64,000 nucleotides of DNA, taken from positions 280,675 to 344,674 of the forward strand of contig JAKMXF010000324.1 of NCBI GenBank assembly GCA_024704765.1, read 5' to 3'. The DNA comes from Oopsacas minuta. Its lineage: Eukaryota > Porifera > Hexactinellida > Lyssacinosida > Leucopsacidae. The notes beneath the pieces were generated by a model. The model worked only from the letters and a program-made list of their open reading frames with translations. It did not search any database and was not told the origin of the DNA. Positions 1-8,733 of this stretch are shown here, in pieces (the first letter of the stretch is position 1; each line of letters begins with the position of its first letter). The position numbers and the translations under genes were made by a program.

Positions 1-148
1 AGTCTCTAGCAGCTGTCGCTAATCTGGCGAGACGTGTTTGGAAATTGGGCCCGTGGTTGCCAAGGTATACTCCCCAGATATTCTGCGATAAAATCCTCAA
101 GGTGTGTTCTTGTTCCTGCGTTGAAGCATCTGGATATCTGTTAGCCAT
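1..148 (-). CDS. Endonuclease/exonuclease/phosphatase-fold protein, N-terminal fragment (sphingomyelinase-like)
   Basis: Reading the minus strand from the ATG at 148 gives an open frame of 49 codons that runs off the window. After a short polar leader it contains LRILSQNIWGVYLGNHGPN followed by FQTRLARLATAARD. The pattern of an Asn in a hydrophobic strand followed by WG, then an Arg-rich helix, is how DNase I-fold neutral sphingomyelinases (SMPD2 type) and related phosphodiesterases begin; that Asn is usually a metal ligand. Only the first strand and helix are visible, so the substrate cannot be told. The gene lies on the strand opposite RFC1, whose upstream exons must lie beyond it, so it is probably nested in an RFC1 intron. 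Confidence 0.45.
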   Translation of the reverse strand, partial: MANRYPDASTQEQEHTLRILSQNIWGVYLGNHGPNFQTRLARLATAARD

Positions 149-346
149 ATTTCTAAATAACTTTGGGTTTTTGATATAATTATTCTTAAACGTATACAAC
201 AAAAGTATATTGAGTGATTGAGGCTTTATAATAAGGTAAAATGCGAGAAATATATTCATAATATTGTAATCACGAGTCTATGCATCGGTCACTTCGCGAC
301 AGATTAAATTTGCAATTATTACCTACGTATTAGTATCAATATTGAT

Positions 347-407
347 TGTTGTTTGCTTGCTTGTCTGTTTATTTATTTGTTTGTTTGTTTGTTGATTTGT
401 TTATTCG
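347..407. repeat. Degenerate (TTTG)n simple repeat
   Basis: A run of TTTG/TTTA/TTGC tetramers lies in the interval between the minus-strand gene start and the first RFC1 exon seen here. Apart from this repeat the interval 149-453 shows nothing recognisable; it should be the 3' part of an RFC1 intron. Confidence 0.8.
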
Positions 408-453
408 TATATTTCTGTAGCGTTATATTAGATATTATATATGTGTTATGTAG

Positions 454-1916
454 GAACTTATAGCTCTCATCAAATCAACTAAAATACCAATAATATGCAT
501 CTGTAATGACAAACAGAACCAAAAAATGAGAAGTCTCATTCACTACTGCTATGACATCACAGTACCTCGTCCTACTACAGATCAGATAAAGGGGGCTATA
601 CTACGGATAGCTTGTAGTGAAGGATTAAGTATACCGCCTAATGCTTTGGAGGAAATGATAGTAGCCTCTAATCATGATGTCAGACAGGTAATTATATTAT
701 CTTATGTAGAGTTGTAAAAATTTTTAGAAAATTTCAGAATTCGGGATTGTATGAACAGTCAACTCCGGTTATATCGAAGCTGAAGGGATCGCGATAGTTA
801 CTCCGATATTAGCGGGTATTTAGATGCATCCTTGTTTGATATAACGGGACTTGACTGTGGTATATTTCAGTTAATGATCACCATTTGACGAGTATTTCGA
901 GGGATCGATTGACGTCACGCTATTCCCTCTAGGTTATTCATAACATTTCAATGTGGACAGCAAATAAGAAGACTTTATCATTCGAAGAAGCGAAAGAGAA
1001 TGCACAAAACTCTAAGAAGGTTACTGCTATGGGTCCATTTGATGTAATAAGAAATGTATTCGCTAGGCAGAATACGAAATCTAACCCTGTTGATGAAAAG
1101 TTGGATTTGTATTTCCAAGATTACTCATTTGGTCCATTATTCGTACAGGAGAATTACCCGCTAATCCGCCCATTTGGGGCTAAAGGGGACCCATTACGTC
1201 ATTTAGAGCTATTGGCCCTTACAGCTGACAGTTTGTCGACAAGTGACATAATTAGTAAACGCATCCGCGGCGCACAGAACTGGAAATTGTTACCAATGGA
1301 AGGTTTCTTCTCAACAGTATATCCCGGAGAATTATTGCAAGGCAACTTCACTGGTAAAATAGAATTCCCAAAATGGTTCGGTAACAATTCTAAATCCAAT
1401 AAATATCAACGAATTGTTGGTGAGTTGTGTACTCATACTAGATTGCATACTTCCGGCTCTGCAGCTGACGTCACGATGGATTATATACCCAGTTGGTATC
1501 AAAAGGTAACACGCGCAATTGTAAGTGAGCAGATACAAGAAGCAGCTGGATTTCTATGTGAGTATGAATTACTGAAAGATGATTGGGACTCCATTGCTGA
1601 ACTGGGGTTGTACTCCGGCCATCGTGACGTCATGAGCCAGGTTGCACCCAAGGTAAAAGCACAGCTGACCCGGATAACCAACAAGGAGCGGGGAACTTTG
1701 CATTATAAAGTTGACCAAAGTTTCAGGAAATTGAAAGTTAAACAGGATGATGAGTTTGGAGATCTAGATGCTGATGATGAAATAATTGGGACAGAAGAGA
1801 GTGAGGATTTATCTCAAAACCAAATGATTCAACGCAAAACAGTAGCTCCATCTACTAAAAAGAAGCCTGCTGCAAAAAAATCAACACAAAAACCAAAGAA
1901 AAGCAATAAAAAATGA
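454..1916 (+). CDS. RFC1: Replication factor C subunit 1, C-terminal exons
   Basis: RFC1 is the large subunit of the clamp loader that opens PCNA and places it on primer-template DNA in the nucleus. Two exons are visible: 454-687 (after a TAG acceptor at 451-453, donor at 688) and 933-1916, both phase 0. The first carries the end of the AAA+ domain (IPIICICND, then RSLIHYCYDITVPRP). The second starts VIHNISMW and holds the RFC1 C-terminal domain, including MGPFDVIRNVF, PLFVQENYPL, a NW(K/S)LLP stretch and MDYIPSW, and ends in an acidic stretch and a Lys-rich tail typical of a nuclear localisation signal. The ATG-starting frame at 951 is inside exon 2, not a start. N-terminal BRCT and Walker A exons lie upstream of the window. 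Confidence 0.93.
755..858. repeat. MITE family A copy in RFC1 intron
   Basis: The left end reads ACAGTCAACTCCGGTTATAT and the right end is its inverted complement, GGGACTTGACTGT. The inner part contains the pieces shared by all family A copies (ACTCCGATAT, GCGGGTATTT). This is a short non-autonomous DNA transposon with termini resembling pogo/Tigger elements. Confidence 0.75.
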
Positions 1917-2290
1917 GCAAAAATGTATTTTCTCGATCTTTCCAACTTACATATGTACTTAAGCTGAGGCCTGCTATTGTAGTAGTACTGTATCGGTTGA
2001 ACACAGCTATTTTCATTAATGTTACATTCAATTGTGGTATACTTAGACATTATTGTTTATTTTCTGATACTCATTAGCATCTCAATCAAATAATTGTGAA
2101 TTTGTTCAACAAGCGAATGGTGAAATCGTAAAAGTTACTATTCTTTTGTGGATTTTCCTCCCACTATAACCACGATTATTCCTTGATATACTTAACTGAT
2201 TCTACTCCGCTTGTAGCGAAATGAACCGGGGAGCACTTCGTTACAACAAGAGTTTACTGTACTTAACTTTCTTAGAATATTTTTAGCAAA

Positions 2291-2536
2291 ATGCACGAAC
2301 CTCTACACAAACATATGCACTCCACTAAATGTATAAAGATAATTGAAGCTTTGAATAAATGCCACAAAGAGAATAAATTCGGAAAATTCTTCGGAGCTTG
2401 TAATGACCTGAAGAGAGCATTAGACTCTTGTCTTACTGAAGAATACACTGCTAGGAGGGAGAGAAATTATGATGGCAGCGTTATACGGAAGTACAAGATG
2501 AGATTACTTACTGAGAGAGAGAAAGCAAATGAATAA
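2291..2536 (+). CDS. CMC2: COX assembly mitochondrial protein 2 homolog (CMC2)
   Basis: A complete single-exon frame of 81 residues. It begins MHEPLHKHMHSTKC and has two CX9C pairs (CIKIIEALNKC and CNDLKRALDSC), the twin-CX9C fold of small intermembrane-space proteins imported through MIA40. The His-rich N terminus and the position of the Cys pairs match CMC2, a factor needed for cytochrome c oxidase biogenesis. The basic C-terminal tail (ARRERNYDGSVIRKYKMRLL) is also like the family. The length is normal and the ATG is the only one upstream of the first Cys pair. Confidence 0.9.
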   Translation: MHEPLHKHMHSTKCIKIIEALNKCHKENKFGKFFGACNDLKRALDSCLTEEYTARRERNYDGSVIRKYKMRLLTEREKANE

Positions 2537-2973
2537 TTCACTTCTAATCCTTTATATCATTAAATATTCTTAAGTTCACACTTTCAATGTTATACTAGCG
2601 ATAATATGATAGTGTTTAAGAGGTCTTAGAATTGCCCTATCATCAAATATTGTCTCAGTTTAGCCAAATTAGTGAAAAATAGAAACATGTCCACCATCCA
2701 AAAAATCCTGGAGCAAGTGGAACACCGACCCTGTGACCCTGACATCTCCCCTGATATCGAATACTGACTTCAATGCTCTAATTACAAGTTTCAATTAATA
2801 GATCATTAACGAACTTTGCTAACCAAAATTACACCACAATCATACTATCTACAATACTAACAATAATATTAATTGCCAGCCTACGAGGCCATCACTGAAC
2901 TTTGGTGACAACTTTCTATATACTTTTGTAAAAGCACTATTTTACGCTATATTATAATTATTTTTTAGCTCAA
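2537..2973. other. Intergenic or 5' leader of the DHHC gene
   Basis: No convincing long gene. A 26-codon frame starts with ATG at 2685, and a TTTTTTAG acceptor-like sequence ends at 2968 just before the DHHC frame, so a non-coding or short 5' exon of that gene is possible. I could not join them in phase with a good donor. Confidence 0.4.
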
Positions 2974-3954
2974 ATGCTAGTAGGTAAAAGACAGCTACCA
3001 TTTCTGCTTAGTATTGGATTACTAATAATCCTATCTCTGTTATATTTTGGATTCACAGCAAGACATCTAATAGAAGTGCACCTTTTATCAGGTATACTCA
3101 TTACACTCATTTCTGGACTCCTATTCCTATTCTCACTCATAAATTTTCTCGTTACCTCCTTCATTGACCCAGGTTACTACCCAATAAATACGAATAACGA
3201 TGAATACGAGGTAATACAGCATGGTATAAGTAAAAGTATCACAGTAACCGGCGGAGCTACTTTCTCTATGCGGTGGTGTGATGAATGTAAGCATTATCGA
3301 CCGCCACGTAGTCATCATTGCTGTGTATGTGAGATGTGTGTGGAGAATTTTGACCATCACTGTCCATGGGTGGATAATTGTGTCGGTATGAAGAACTACA
3401 GGTACTTCGTGTTATTCATAACGTCACTGATCCTATACATTTTGTTTGGGATAGGCACTACTATTGCCGCGATTGTATTGAAGCGTGATTCCCTATTAGA
3501 AGTAATAGTAGAATTTATGTTAGCTATTATATTACCTATTTCCTTGATTCCTATTCTCGCCCTCGCGGTTTTTCATTTCTATCTCATGATAATTGGTAAG
3601 ACAACTTTTGAGCAGATCAAATCAGAAGACCCGAGTCCTTACAATAAAGGATTTTTCTGTAACCTATATCTAACATTTTTCACACCAGCTCACCCTAAAT
3701 ACCAGAAATTCGAGCCTTCCCGTACTGTCCGCAAGCAGATAACAACACTAGAGCGTGATCGGAATGTGGATAAAGTTCCTGACTCTATGGATATTACCTG
3801 TGGACCTGAGGTTATCGTCCGCGTGGCTGCTCCAACATTCAATTACAATTTACGTAACGGGAGTTACACATCAATAGGTGAAAAAATGAACTTATACACA
3901 CAAATGAATTCTACACATTCACACACAGATTCCTTAGCAACGTCAGATATATAA
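2974..3954 (+). CDS. DHHC palmitoyltransferase, ZDHHC5/8-like
   Basis: An integral membrane S-acyltransferase that moves palmitate from acyl-CoA, through a cysteine of its DHHC motif, to cysteines of target proteins. The 326-residue frame has two N-terminal membrane segments (about 9-26 and 37-61), TSFIDPG, and then the Cys-rich domain: WCDECKHYRPPRSHHCCVC, ending in FDHHCPWVDNCVG, followed by the NYRYF element. Two more membrane segments follow (about 141-168 and 175-206), then the TTxE motif (TTFE). The NKGFF segment and a Pro-rich end of the conserved region resemble ZDHHC5/8 and ZDHHC14/18 more than other subfamilies. The tail is much shorter than vertebrate ZDHHC5/8. An AG acceptor five bases before the ATG may mean a small upstream exon. 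Confidence 0.88.
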   Translation: MLVGKRQLPFLLSIGLLIILSLLYFGFTARHLIEVHLLSGILITLISGLLFLFSLINFLVTSFIDPGYYPINTNNDEYEVIQHGISKSITVTGGATFSMRWCDECKHYRPPRSHHCCVCEMCVENFDHHCPWVDNCVGMKNYRYFVLFITSLILYILFGIGTTIAAIVLKRDSLLEVIVEFMLAIILPISLIPILALAVFHFYLMIIGKTTFEQIKSEDPSPYNKGFFCNLYLTFFTPAHPKYQKFEPSRTVRKQITTLERDRNVDKVPDSMDITCGPEVIVRVAAPTFNYNLRNGSYTSIGEKMNLYTQMNSTHSHTDSLATSDI

Positions 3955-4224
3955 AGGAATGCCAGATTATTTTTCTGTATTTTAAAGTGGGTGTATTTGA
4001 TTTGTACTTTTCTGGGAAAAGTTAACTTGATGGATATGTTTTGATTAATTAGCCCAATTGTTTGCCCCCTTATAATTAATGCATAATATTAATAACATTA
4101 ATAAACTGTATATTCTAATTCACAATAATCTTTGTATTGTAGGGGAGGACTTGGGTTGAATGTAATGGGAGCTTAGGACAATTTTTCAATTTCGGACTTC
4201 AATAGAAGCATTTATAACAGGAGG

Positions 4225-4403
4225 TTAATTACGTTAATGTCCACTTACACCATTTCGGTGCATATTTGTACAATTCAAGACAAATATCGAAGCCTTAACT
4301 TGTACAAATATGCTCCCAAACCCGTCAAAGTAACCTGTCAGTCATAGGTTATATCTAAGTGATTATCACGGTGCCTTGAGCTTCGGTATTACGGGAGTTT
4401 ACT
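4225..4403. repeat. MITE family A copy abutting the TMEM185 start
   Basis: Contains the family pieces CAAATATCGAAGCC, ATGCTCCCAAACCCGTCAAAGTAACC and the right end CCTTGAGCTTCGGTATTACGG. It ends about 25 bases before the first ATG of the TMEM185 frame, so it forms the immediate promoter or leader of that gene. The left end is degraded. Confidence 0.7.
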
Positions 4404-4426
4404 TGCTTATTATATTCCATTTAGTT

Positions 4427-5464
4427 ATGAGGTTTACACTGAAAGACATTTGTAAGTATTTCAATGTACCTCACGCAACTTTCGCATTGAGTTTCCTCGC
4501 CTTTTCCTTCTTACTTGCTCTTTACTTAGACGGAATTCTTCAAATAAGTATTTGGGTAGTATTCATACCCTTATGGATTTGGGATATAGCTACTCTGCTG
4601 GGTATAATCTTCACTCTAACATTATGGCATACCAAGTACCATTCTCGTTGTCAGGATGATACAGCTAAGCATTACTTTCATAGCATCCTCCCTAGCATGT
4701 TCACAATGTTGCTGCTGATATCTTTTGAGCTGTTAGTTTGTATAAATCTCAGTCTATCTCTTCCAATATACTTCGTAGTCACGTGTATGCCTTTATTCAT
4801 CATCTCCATCTTTTCAATATTCTCCATTTTATGTACTCTAGGCACCAAACGTGTTTTTGTAGTTTATTATGACATTCATTTGGTGTTGTCATGGTTACAA
4901 GTTCTTTTTCTTGGTTTAAGAGTTGATACGATTGTAACATGGCACTGGGCGAATACCTTTATACCATCTTGGTTGCTACTTGTAGTCGATATATTCCTTT
5001 ATATAACTCTAGTGTTAATTATCTATAAGATAAGAATTGGTCGGATCGGAGAGCACAGAGCTAAAACACGAATAAAAGTCCAATTTTGGTCATTCACAAT
5101 TCTATTTCCATTTTTCCATATCTTAACAACCGCGTTCTTGATACTATTAGTTATCAAACTTGAGACAGCTGATAATTTGTATTTCTCCATCCTATTTATT
5201 CCTCTTTACTTAATTCTACTGCTACTGATCCTATGTTCCGCAGTTGTTAATAGGAGTAACCCGTTATGGTTTGGATTACGGACATCGTTTTTTGAAGGTT
5301 TGATTAAATTCTGTCCGATCTTCCAAGACCTTGTGAACATCTCATATTCCACTTCAGCTCCAAACGAGGATAGAGAATCGCTACATGTACCAAATAATGG
5401 ACATAATCAAGATACACATGATCCAGCTATTGTGCCATATAAGGACATTCTTTCACCAGATTAG
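4427..5464 (+). CDS. TMEM185: TMEM185 (FAM11) family membrane protein
   Basis: The open frame extends upstream to 4376, but that part is transposon sequence; the first ATG outside it is at 4427 and gives 345 residues beginning MRFTLKDICKYFN. About seven to eight hydrophobic spans follow. Family marks are LALYLDGILQISIW (compare the LALRLDGI start of TMEM185), MPLFIIS, a second LRVDTIVTWHWANTFIP repeat of the same motif, and the C-terminal segment WFGLRTSFFEGLIKFCPIF followed by NISYS. The duplicated LDG/LD-I repeat is diagnostic of the family. Function is poorly known; it is presumed multi-pass in endomembranes. Identity rests on motif order recalled from the human proteins. Confidence 0.85.
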   Translation: MRFTLKDICKYFNVPHATFALSFLAFSFLLALYLDGILQISIWVVFIPLWIWDIATLLGIIFTLTLWHTKYHSRCQDDTAKHYFHSILPSMFTMLLLISFELLVCINLSLSLPIYFVVTCMPLFIISIFSIFSILCTLGTKRVFVVYYDIHLVLSWLQVLFLGLRVDTIVTWHWANTFIPSWLLLVVDIFLYITLVLIIYKIRIGRIGEHRAKTRIKVQFWSFTILFPFFHILTTAFLILLVIKLETADNLYFSILFIPLYLILLLLILCSAVVNRSNPLWFGLRTSFFEGLIKFCPIFQDLVNISYSTSAPNEDRESLHVPNNGHNQDTHDPAIVPYKDILSPD

Positions 5465-5510
5465 TTGAGACTGTTGAGTGAATATTTTGAGATTGTTTAA
5501 ATAGCAAAGT

Positions 5511-5557
5511 TGTTTGTATGTTTGTTTGTTTGTTTGTTTGTTTGTTTGTTTGTTTGT
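5511..5557. repeat. (GTTT)n microsatellite
   Basis: About eleven tandem GTTT/TTTG units 47 bases downstream of the TMEM185 stop codon. The rest of 5465-5837 is AT-rich and shows no other feature. Confidence 0.9.
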
Positions 5558-5837
5558 GGGATATAAACATTTGCAATTAAGTTTTTAAGATTTAATAATA
5601 TTTGTTAATTTTATCAAATTCCTATAGATTTTCCATAGAAAAATCTAGAATTACAAACTGCACAGAAGTGATTTTAGATTTTTGTTAGAAATATCTCTTT
5701 TGTGTAAATTTGATATTCCTTACAGGTAAGATGGTTATTATATATTAGGCACTATTTGTATGTTTATAGATTTACTCAAACTACAACTTAATATTTGTAG
5801 ATATTATTCAGAATTATCAAATTCAACAGACAAAGAA

Positions 5838-7106
5838 ATGGCTAGCGTAGAAGTGAAAATAAACTTTATCGAACAAGTAAAAGAGAGTAGAAAGAAGATT
5901 AGAGACTGCTTCAAGAGGTCACAAGAAGCTCTACAATTCAGAGAGAGTATCCTCCTCTCTCGTATCGATGAAATCGAGAAAGACTATAATAGCAAAAATC
6001 AGGAAATGCAGGAGTTATTGGAAGCTTTGAATAAATCAAAATCGTTTATTACAGACACTCTGACTTCTAATAAACTTAAAACCACTCATCGAGGAATAGA
6101 ATCACTAATAAATAAACAGATCGAGGAACTAACAGTCGACACAGACAGTAGTATTGCATTTGAATGGAACAATCAATTCGAGACTAACATAGAACAGCTA
6201 GGGAGTATTCAGCTTAACGGTCAGACTAACATATCTCCCAACCACACCTTCCCTGTTCAAGGAAAGCCTGTTGTACCTGACTACAAGGCTAAACAGCTGC
6301 CTACTGCTTACTGCTGTAAGAATTCAGACAAGAAAGCTCCAGGAGAACTGAACTGTCCCAGGGGTATAGCAATACATTACCAAACTGGAAATATTTACAT
6401 AGCGGATTGTAACAACCATCGTGTACAAGTATTTACCAGTAACGGAGACTATCTCTTCATGTTCAGTGAGAAGATGAACAAGCCAATAGGTATCTGTATA
6501 TTTCAAAATAAAGTGTTTGTTACACAATATCTTGGTCATTGCATTAATAAGTACGAGCTAGAAGGGAAACTAATCAAGAGTGTTGGTAGTAGAGGGAATG
6601 GAGAAGCTCAGTTCAACGATATATACGGTCTAGATGTCTCCGATAGAAATAGCAATGTGTACGTATGTGATTGTAATAATAAAAGAGTTCAAATCTTAAC
6701 TCAAGAACTCAAGTTCCATTCCATGCTAGGAATAGACTTGTTTAACCATCCACGTGATGTTAAGGTTACAAGAGACAGAGTATTGGTGCTAGATGACAGT
6801 GATCCGTGTATGTTTGTGTTCAATTCAGATCACGTTCTAACCAACAGACTGATAACTAGAGGTGATGGCAAACAAACTAAAAGTGCATACTGTTTCGACA
6901 TAGACAGAGACTATAACATCATTTTGAGTGACTTCGCTAATCACTGTGTGTACATATTCAATCAGGAGGGAGAACAGATACACAAGTTTGGGAAGAAAGG
7001 TCAGGGTATCGGGGAGTTCATTAATCCATATGGAATAGCACTAGACAACACAGGACATATTATAGTTATGTGTCAGAAGAATACTAATTGTCTACAATCC
7101 TTCTAA
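5838..7106 (+). CDS. Coiled-coil/NHL-repeat protein, family copy 1
   Basis: The frame is open from 5760, but ATG 5838 aligns with the start of the paralog at 14055, giving 422 residues. Residues 1-100 form a charged coiled coil ([20 protein letters not shown], then [16 protein letters not shown]). A linker rich in polar residues follows to about 150, and the rest is a run of five to six NHL repeats (for example [20 protein letters not shown] and GIALDNTGHIIVMC), predicted to form a beta-propeller. The layout equals the C-terminal half of TRIM-NHL proteins but lacks RING and B-box domains, so no ubiquitin ligase activity is expected; a binding or scaffold role is an inference. One of six loci of this family in the window, and one of only two intact full-length ones. 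Confidence 0.85.
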   Translation: MASVEVKINFIEQVKESRKKIRDCFKRSQEALQFRESILLSRIDEIEKDYNSKNQEMQELLEALNKSKSFITDTLTSNKLKTTHRGIESLINKQIEELTVDTDSSIAFEWNNQFETNIEQLGSIQLNGQTNISPNHTFPVQGKPVVPDYKAKQLPTAYCCKNSDKKAPGELNCPRGIAIHYQTGNIYIADCNNHRVQVFTSNGDYLFMFSEKMNKPIGICIFQNKVFVTQYLGHCINKYELEGKLIKSVGSRGNGEAQFNDIYGLDVSDRNSNVYVCDCNNKRVQILTQELKFHSMLGIDLFNHPRDVKVTRDRVLVLDDSDPCMFVFNSDHVLTNRLITRGDGKQTKSAYCFDIDRDYNIILSDFANHCVYIFNQEGEQIHKFGKKGQGIGEFINPYGIALDNTGHIIVMCQKNTNCLQSF

Positions 7107-7306
7107 CTGACTGAAGAATTCTTTATAATTTGTACTAATTATTGAAATAGTTTATTGTTTACCATTTTGTTTACTTTATTGATAATGATTATTTCCAGTT
7201 TTGTAGAGTTTATCTTATCTAAAGTGAAAGTTAATTGTGTTAAGGAAAAATGACATAAAAATAGGTTAAGACTTGATAATTATATTTTATTCATTTATAA
7301 TAAAGC

Positions 7307-8290
7307 ATGGCTACTCAAGTAGAGACACTACATAAAGAACAATTATCATCAGAAGAGAACAAACAAACTGACACCACAGCTGGAGAACAGCTGACTTCTA
7401 ATCCAACTCATCCACTACAGAATGAATGGACTCTATGGTTCTTCCAGCAAGACTCTACCAAAGACTGGGGAGATTGTTTTCAAGAAATTATTTCATTTAA
7501 TACTATTGAAGGTTTTTGGTCTTGTTTCAGGTAATATTACGTTCTTTTACTTTTATGCTTAACACTCCTGCCCTATACCAATTTCAAACATCCTGTAGAC
7601 CCCCTGCTGTCGTTCGTGAACTACCAAGGGATCCATGGACCCCAGGTTACGAACCGCTAGCTTAGAAATAAGAACGAGTTCATAGATACATTATGTTCCA
7701 CACACGCACATTTCAAATTTCAGTTTTTAGATGTAAACTGGGGCAATACATTAATAGTTTTGAGTTATATCTCATTTTCTAATATTTGTAGATTCACGTT
7801 AGAGAATTTTGTTGAAACTATTTCTTTTAAGGTACATAAAGCCTCCAGACCGTCTCCTAACAACTGCAACTATTCCGTATTCAAGAAAGGAATTCGTCCC
7901 ATGTGGGAAGATCCAGCAAACATGCAAGGAGGCCGTTGGCTGATACAGATAACTCGGGTTAAGGAAGGTATCGGAAAAGCTTCCACTGCTCATTGGTTTG
8001 AGACTCTAATGCTATTGATTGGAGAGGCATTTATCGACGAACAATCTCCCAAAGATGAGCAGCCACTTTCAAATGATATCTGCGGAGCTGTCATAGAAAT
8101 TAAACAGAAGAACGACCGTCTTGCCCTATGGAGCAGAGATTTGAATAAAGCTAGACAAGACCGTATTGGTAAAATCTTAAAGAATACTTTACAAAAACAC
8201 GCGGGACTCTCCAATTTCGTTTTGTTCCAATTCTTCTCCCACGCTGACTCTTCTAAAGAAGGCAAATCTAAAGTCATATGTCAAGTTTAG
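7307..8290 (+). CDS. EIF4E: Eukaryotic translation initiation factor 4E
   Basis: Binds the mRNA 5' cap and recruits eIF4G. Two exons: 7307-7530 (donor GTAATA, phase 2) and 7792-8290 (acceptor TTGTAG). Exon 1 holds the HPLQNEWTLWFF entry to the fold, the cap-stacking Trp in TKDWGDCF, and FNTIEGFW. Exon 2 has the second cap Trp and its Glu in RPMWEDPAN, GGRWL, the WFETLMLLIGEAF helix and DICGAVIEI. About 240 residues, near normal. With this acceptor the loop after FWSCF is some 12-13 residues longer than in animal eIF4E1 (FTLENFVETISF); no alternative acceptor keeps the frame. An hAT-like fragment lies in the intron. Confidence 0.9.
7580..7660. repeat. hAT-like MITE fragment
   Basis: Contains GACCCCCTGCTGTCGTTCGT, ACCAAGGGATCCATGGACCC and a degraded GGTTACGAACC end. 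The same words recur at about 18.7, 23.6, 48.8 and 56.2 kb. It lies in the eIF4E intron. Confidence 0.6.
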
Positions 8291-8733
8291 TTCCTTAATT
8301 CACTCATTTCAAACATTATTAGTTCTCGATAATTCATACAGCAGATTCTTAGTTCGTACTTAGTGCATGTACTGCCATATAAACATGTATAGAGTATTTA
8401 TCAGTATTCCTATACACAAATTTATTCTCATAGCTCATATGTATTGAGTATTTATCAGGTGTTTGGCGGGCATTATCCCATAAGTTTTTCCAGAGTTGGG
8501 GGGATTGAGACCTACATCAGGGGGCGCGAATATTTCCCCTCAGCGTTTCCCTAGCAAACACCTTGGCCAAGGATACTGAATAAGAGTTCATAGGCCAATC
8601 CCTTGTGATATAAATATATGTTACTTTGACGTGTTGGGACCATATTTTACTATTTTGATATAAGTGTGTTCTATATGACGGGAGTTAACTGTTACTTATC
8701 TCCATACACTAGACAGTTATATAATTCTGGATA
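8291..8733. repeat. Intergenic region with a partial MITE family A copy (8600-8692)
   Basis: The right part contains family A words (ATGTTACTTTGACG, GGGACCATATTT) and the right terminus GACGGGAGTTAACTG. The left part (about 8460-8590) is slightly GC-richer with no recognisable gene. This region is the likely promoter side of the Argonaute gene. Confidence 0.6.

Noticed and set aside
2685..2765. Upstream coding exon for the DHHC gene
   Set aside because: A 26-codon frame with a stop and no good donor in a phase that fits the acceptor at 2968.
4376..4426. Extended N terminus of the TMEM185 frame (TTG start)
   Set aside because: These 17 codons are the end of a family A transposon, and the first ATG at 4427 matches the family start.
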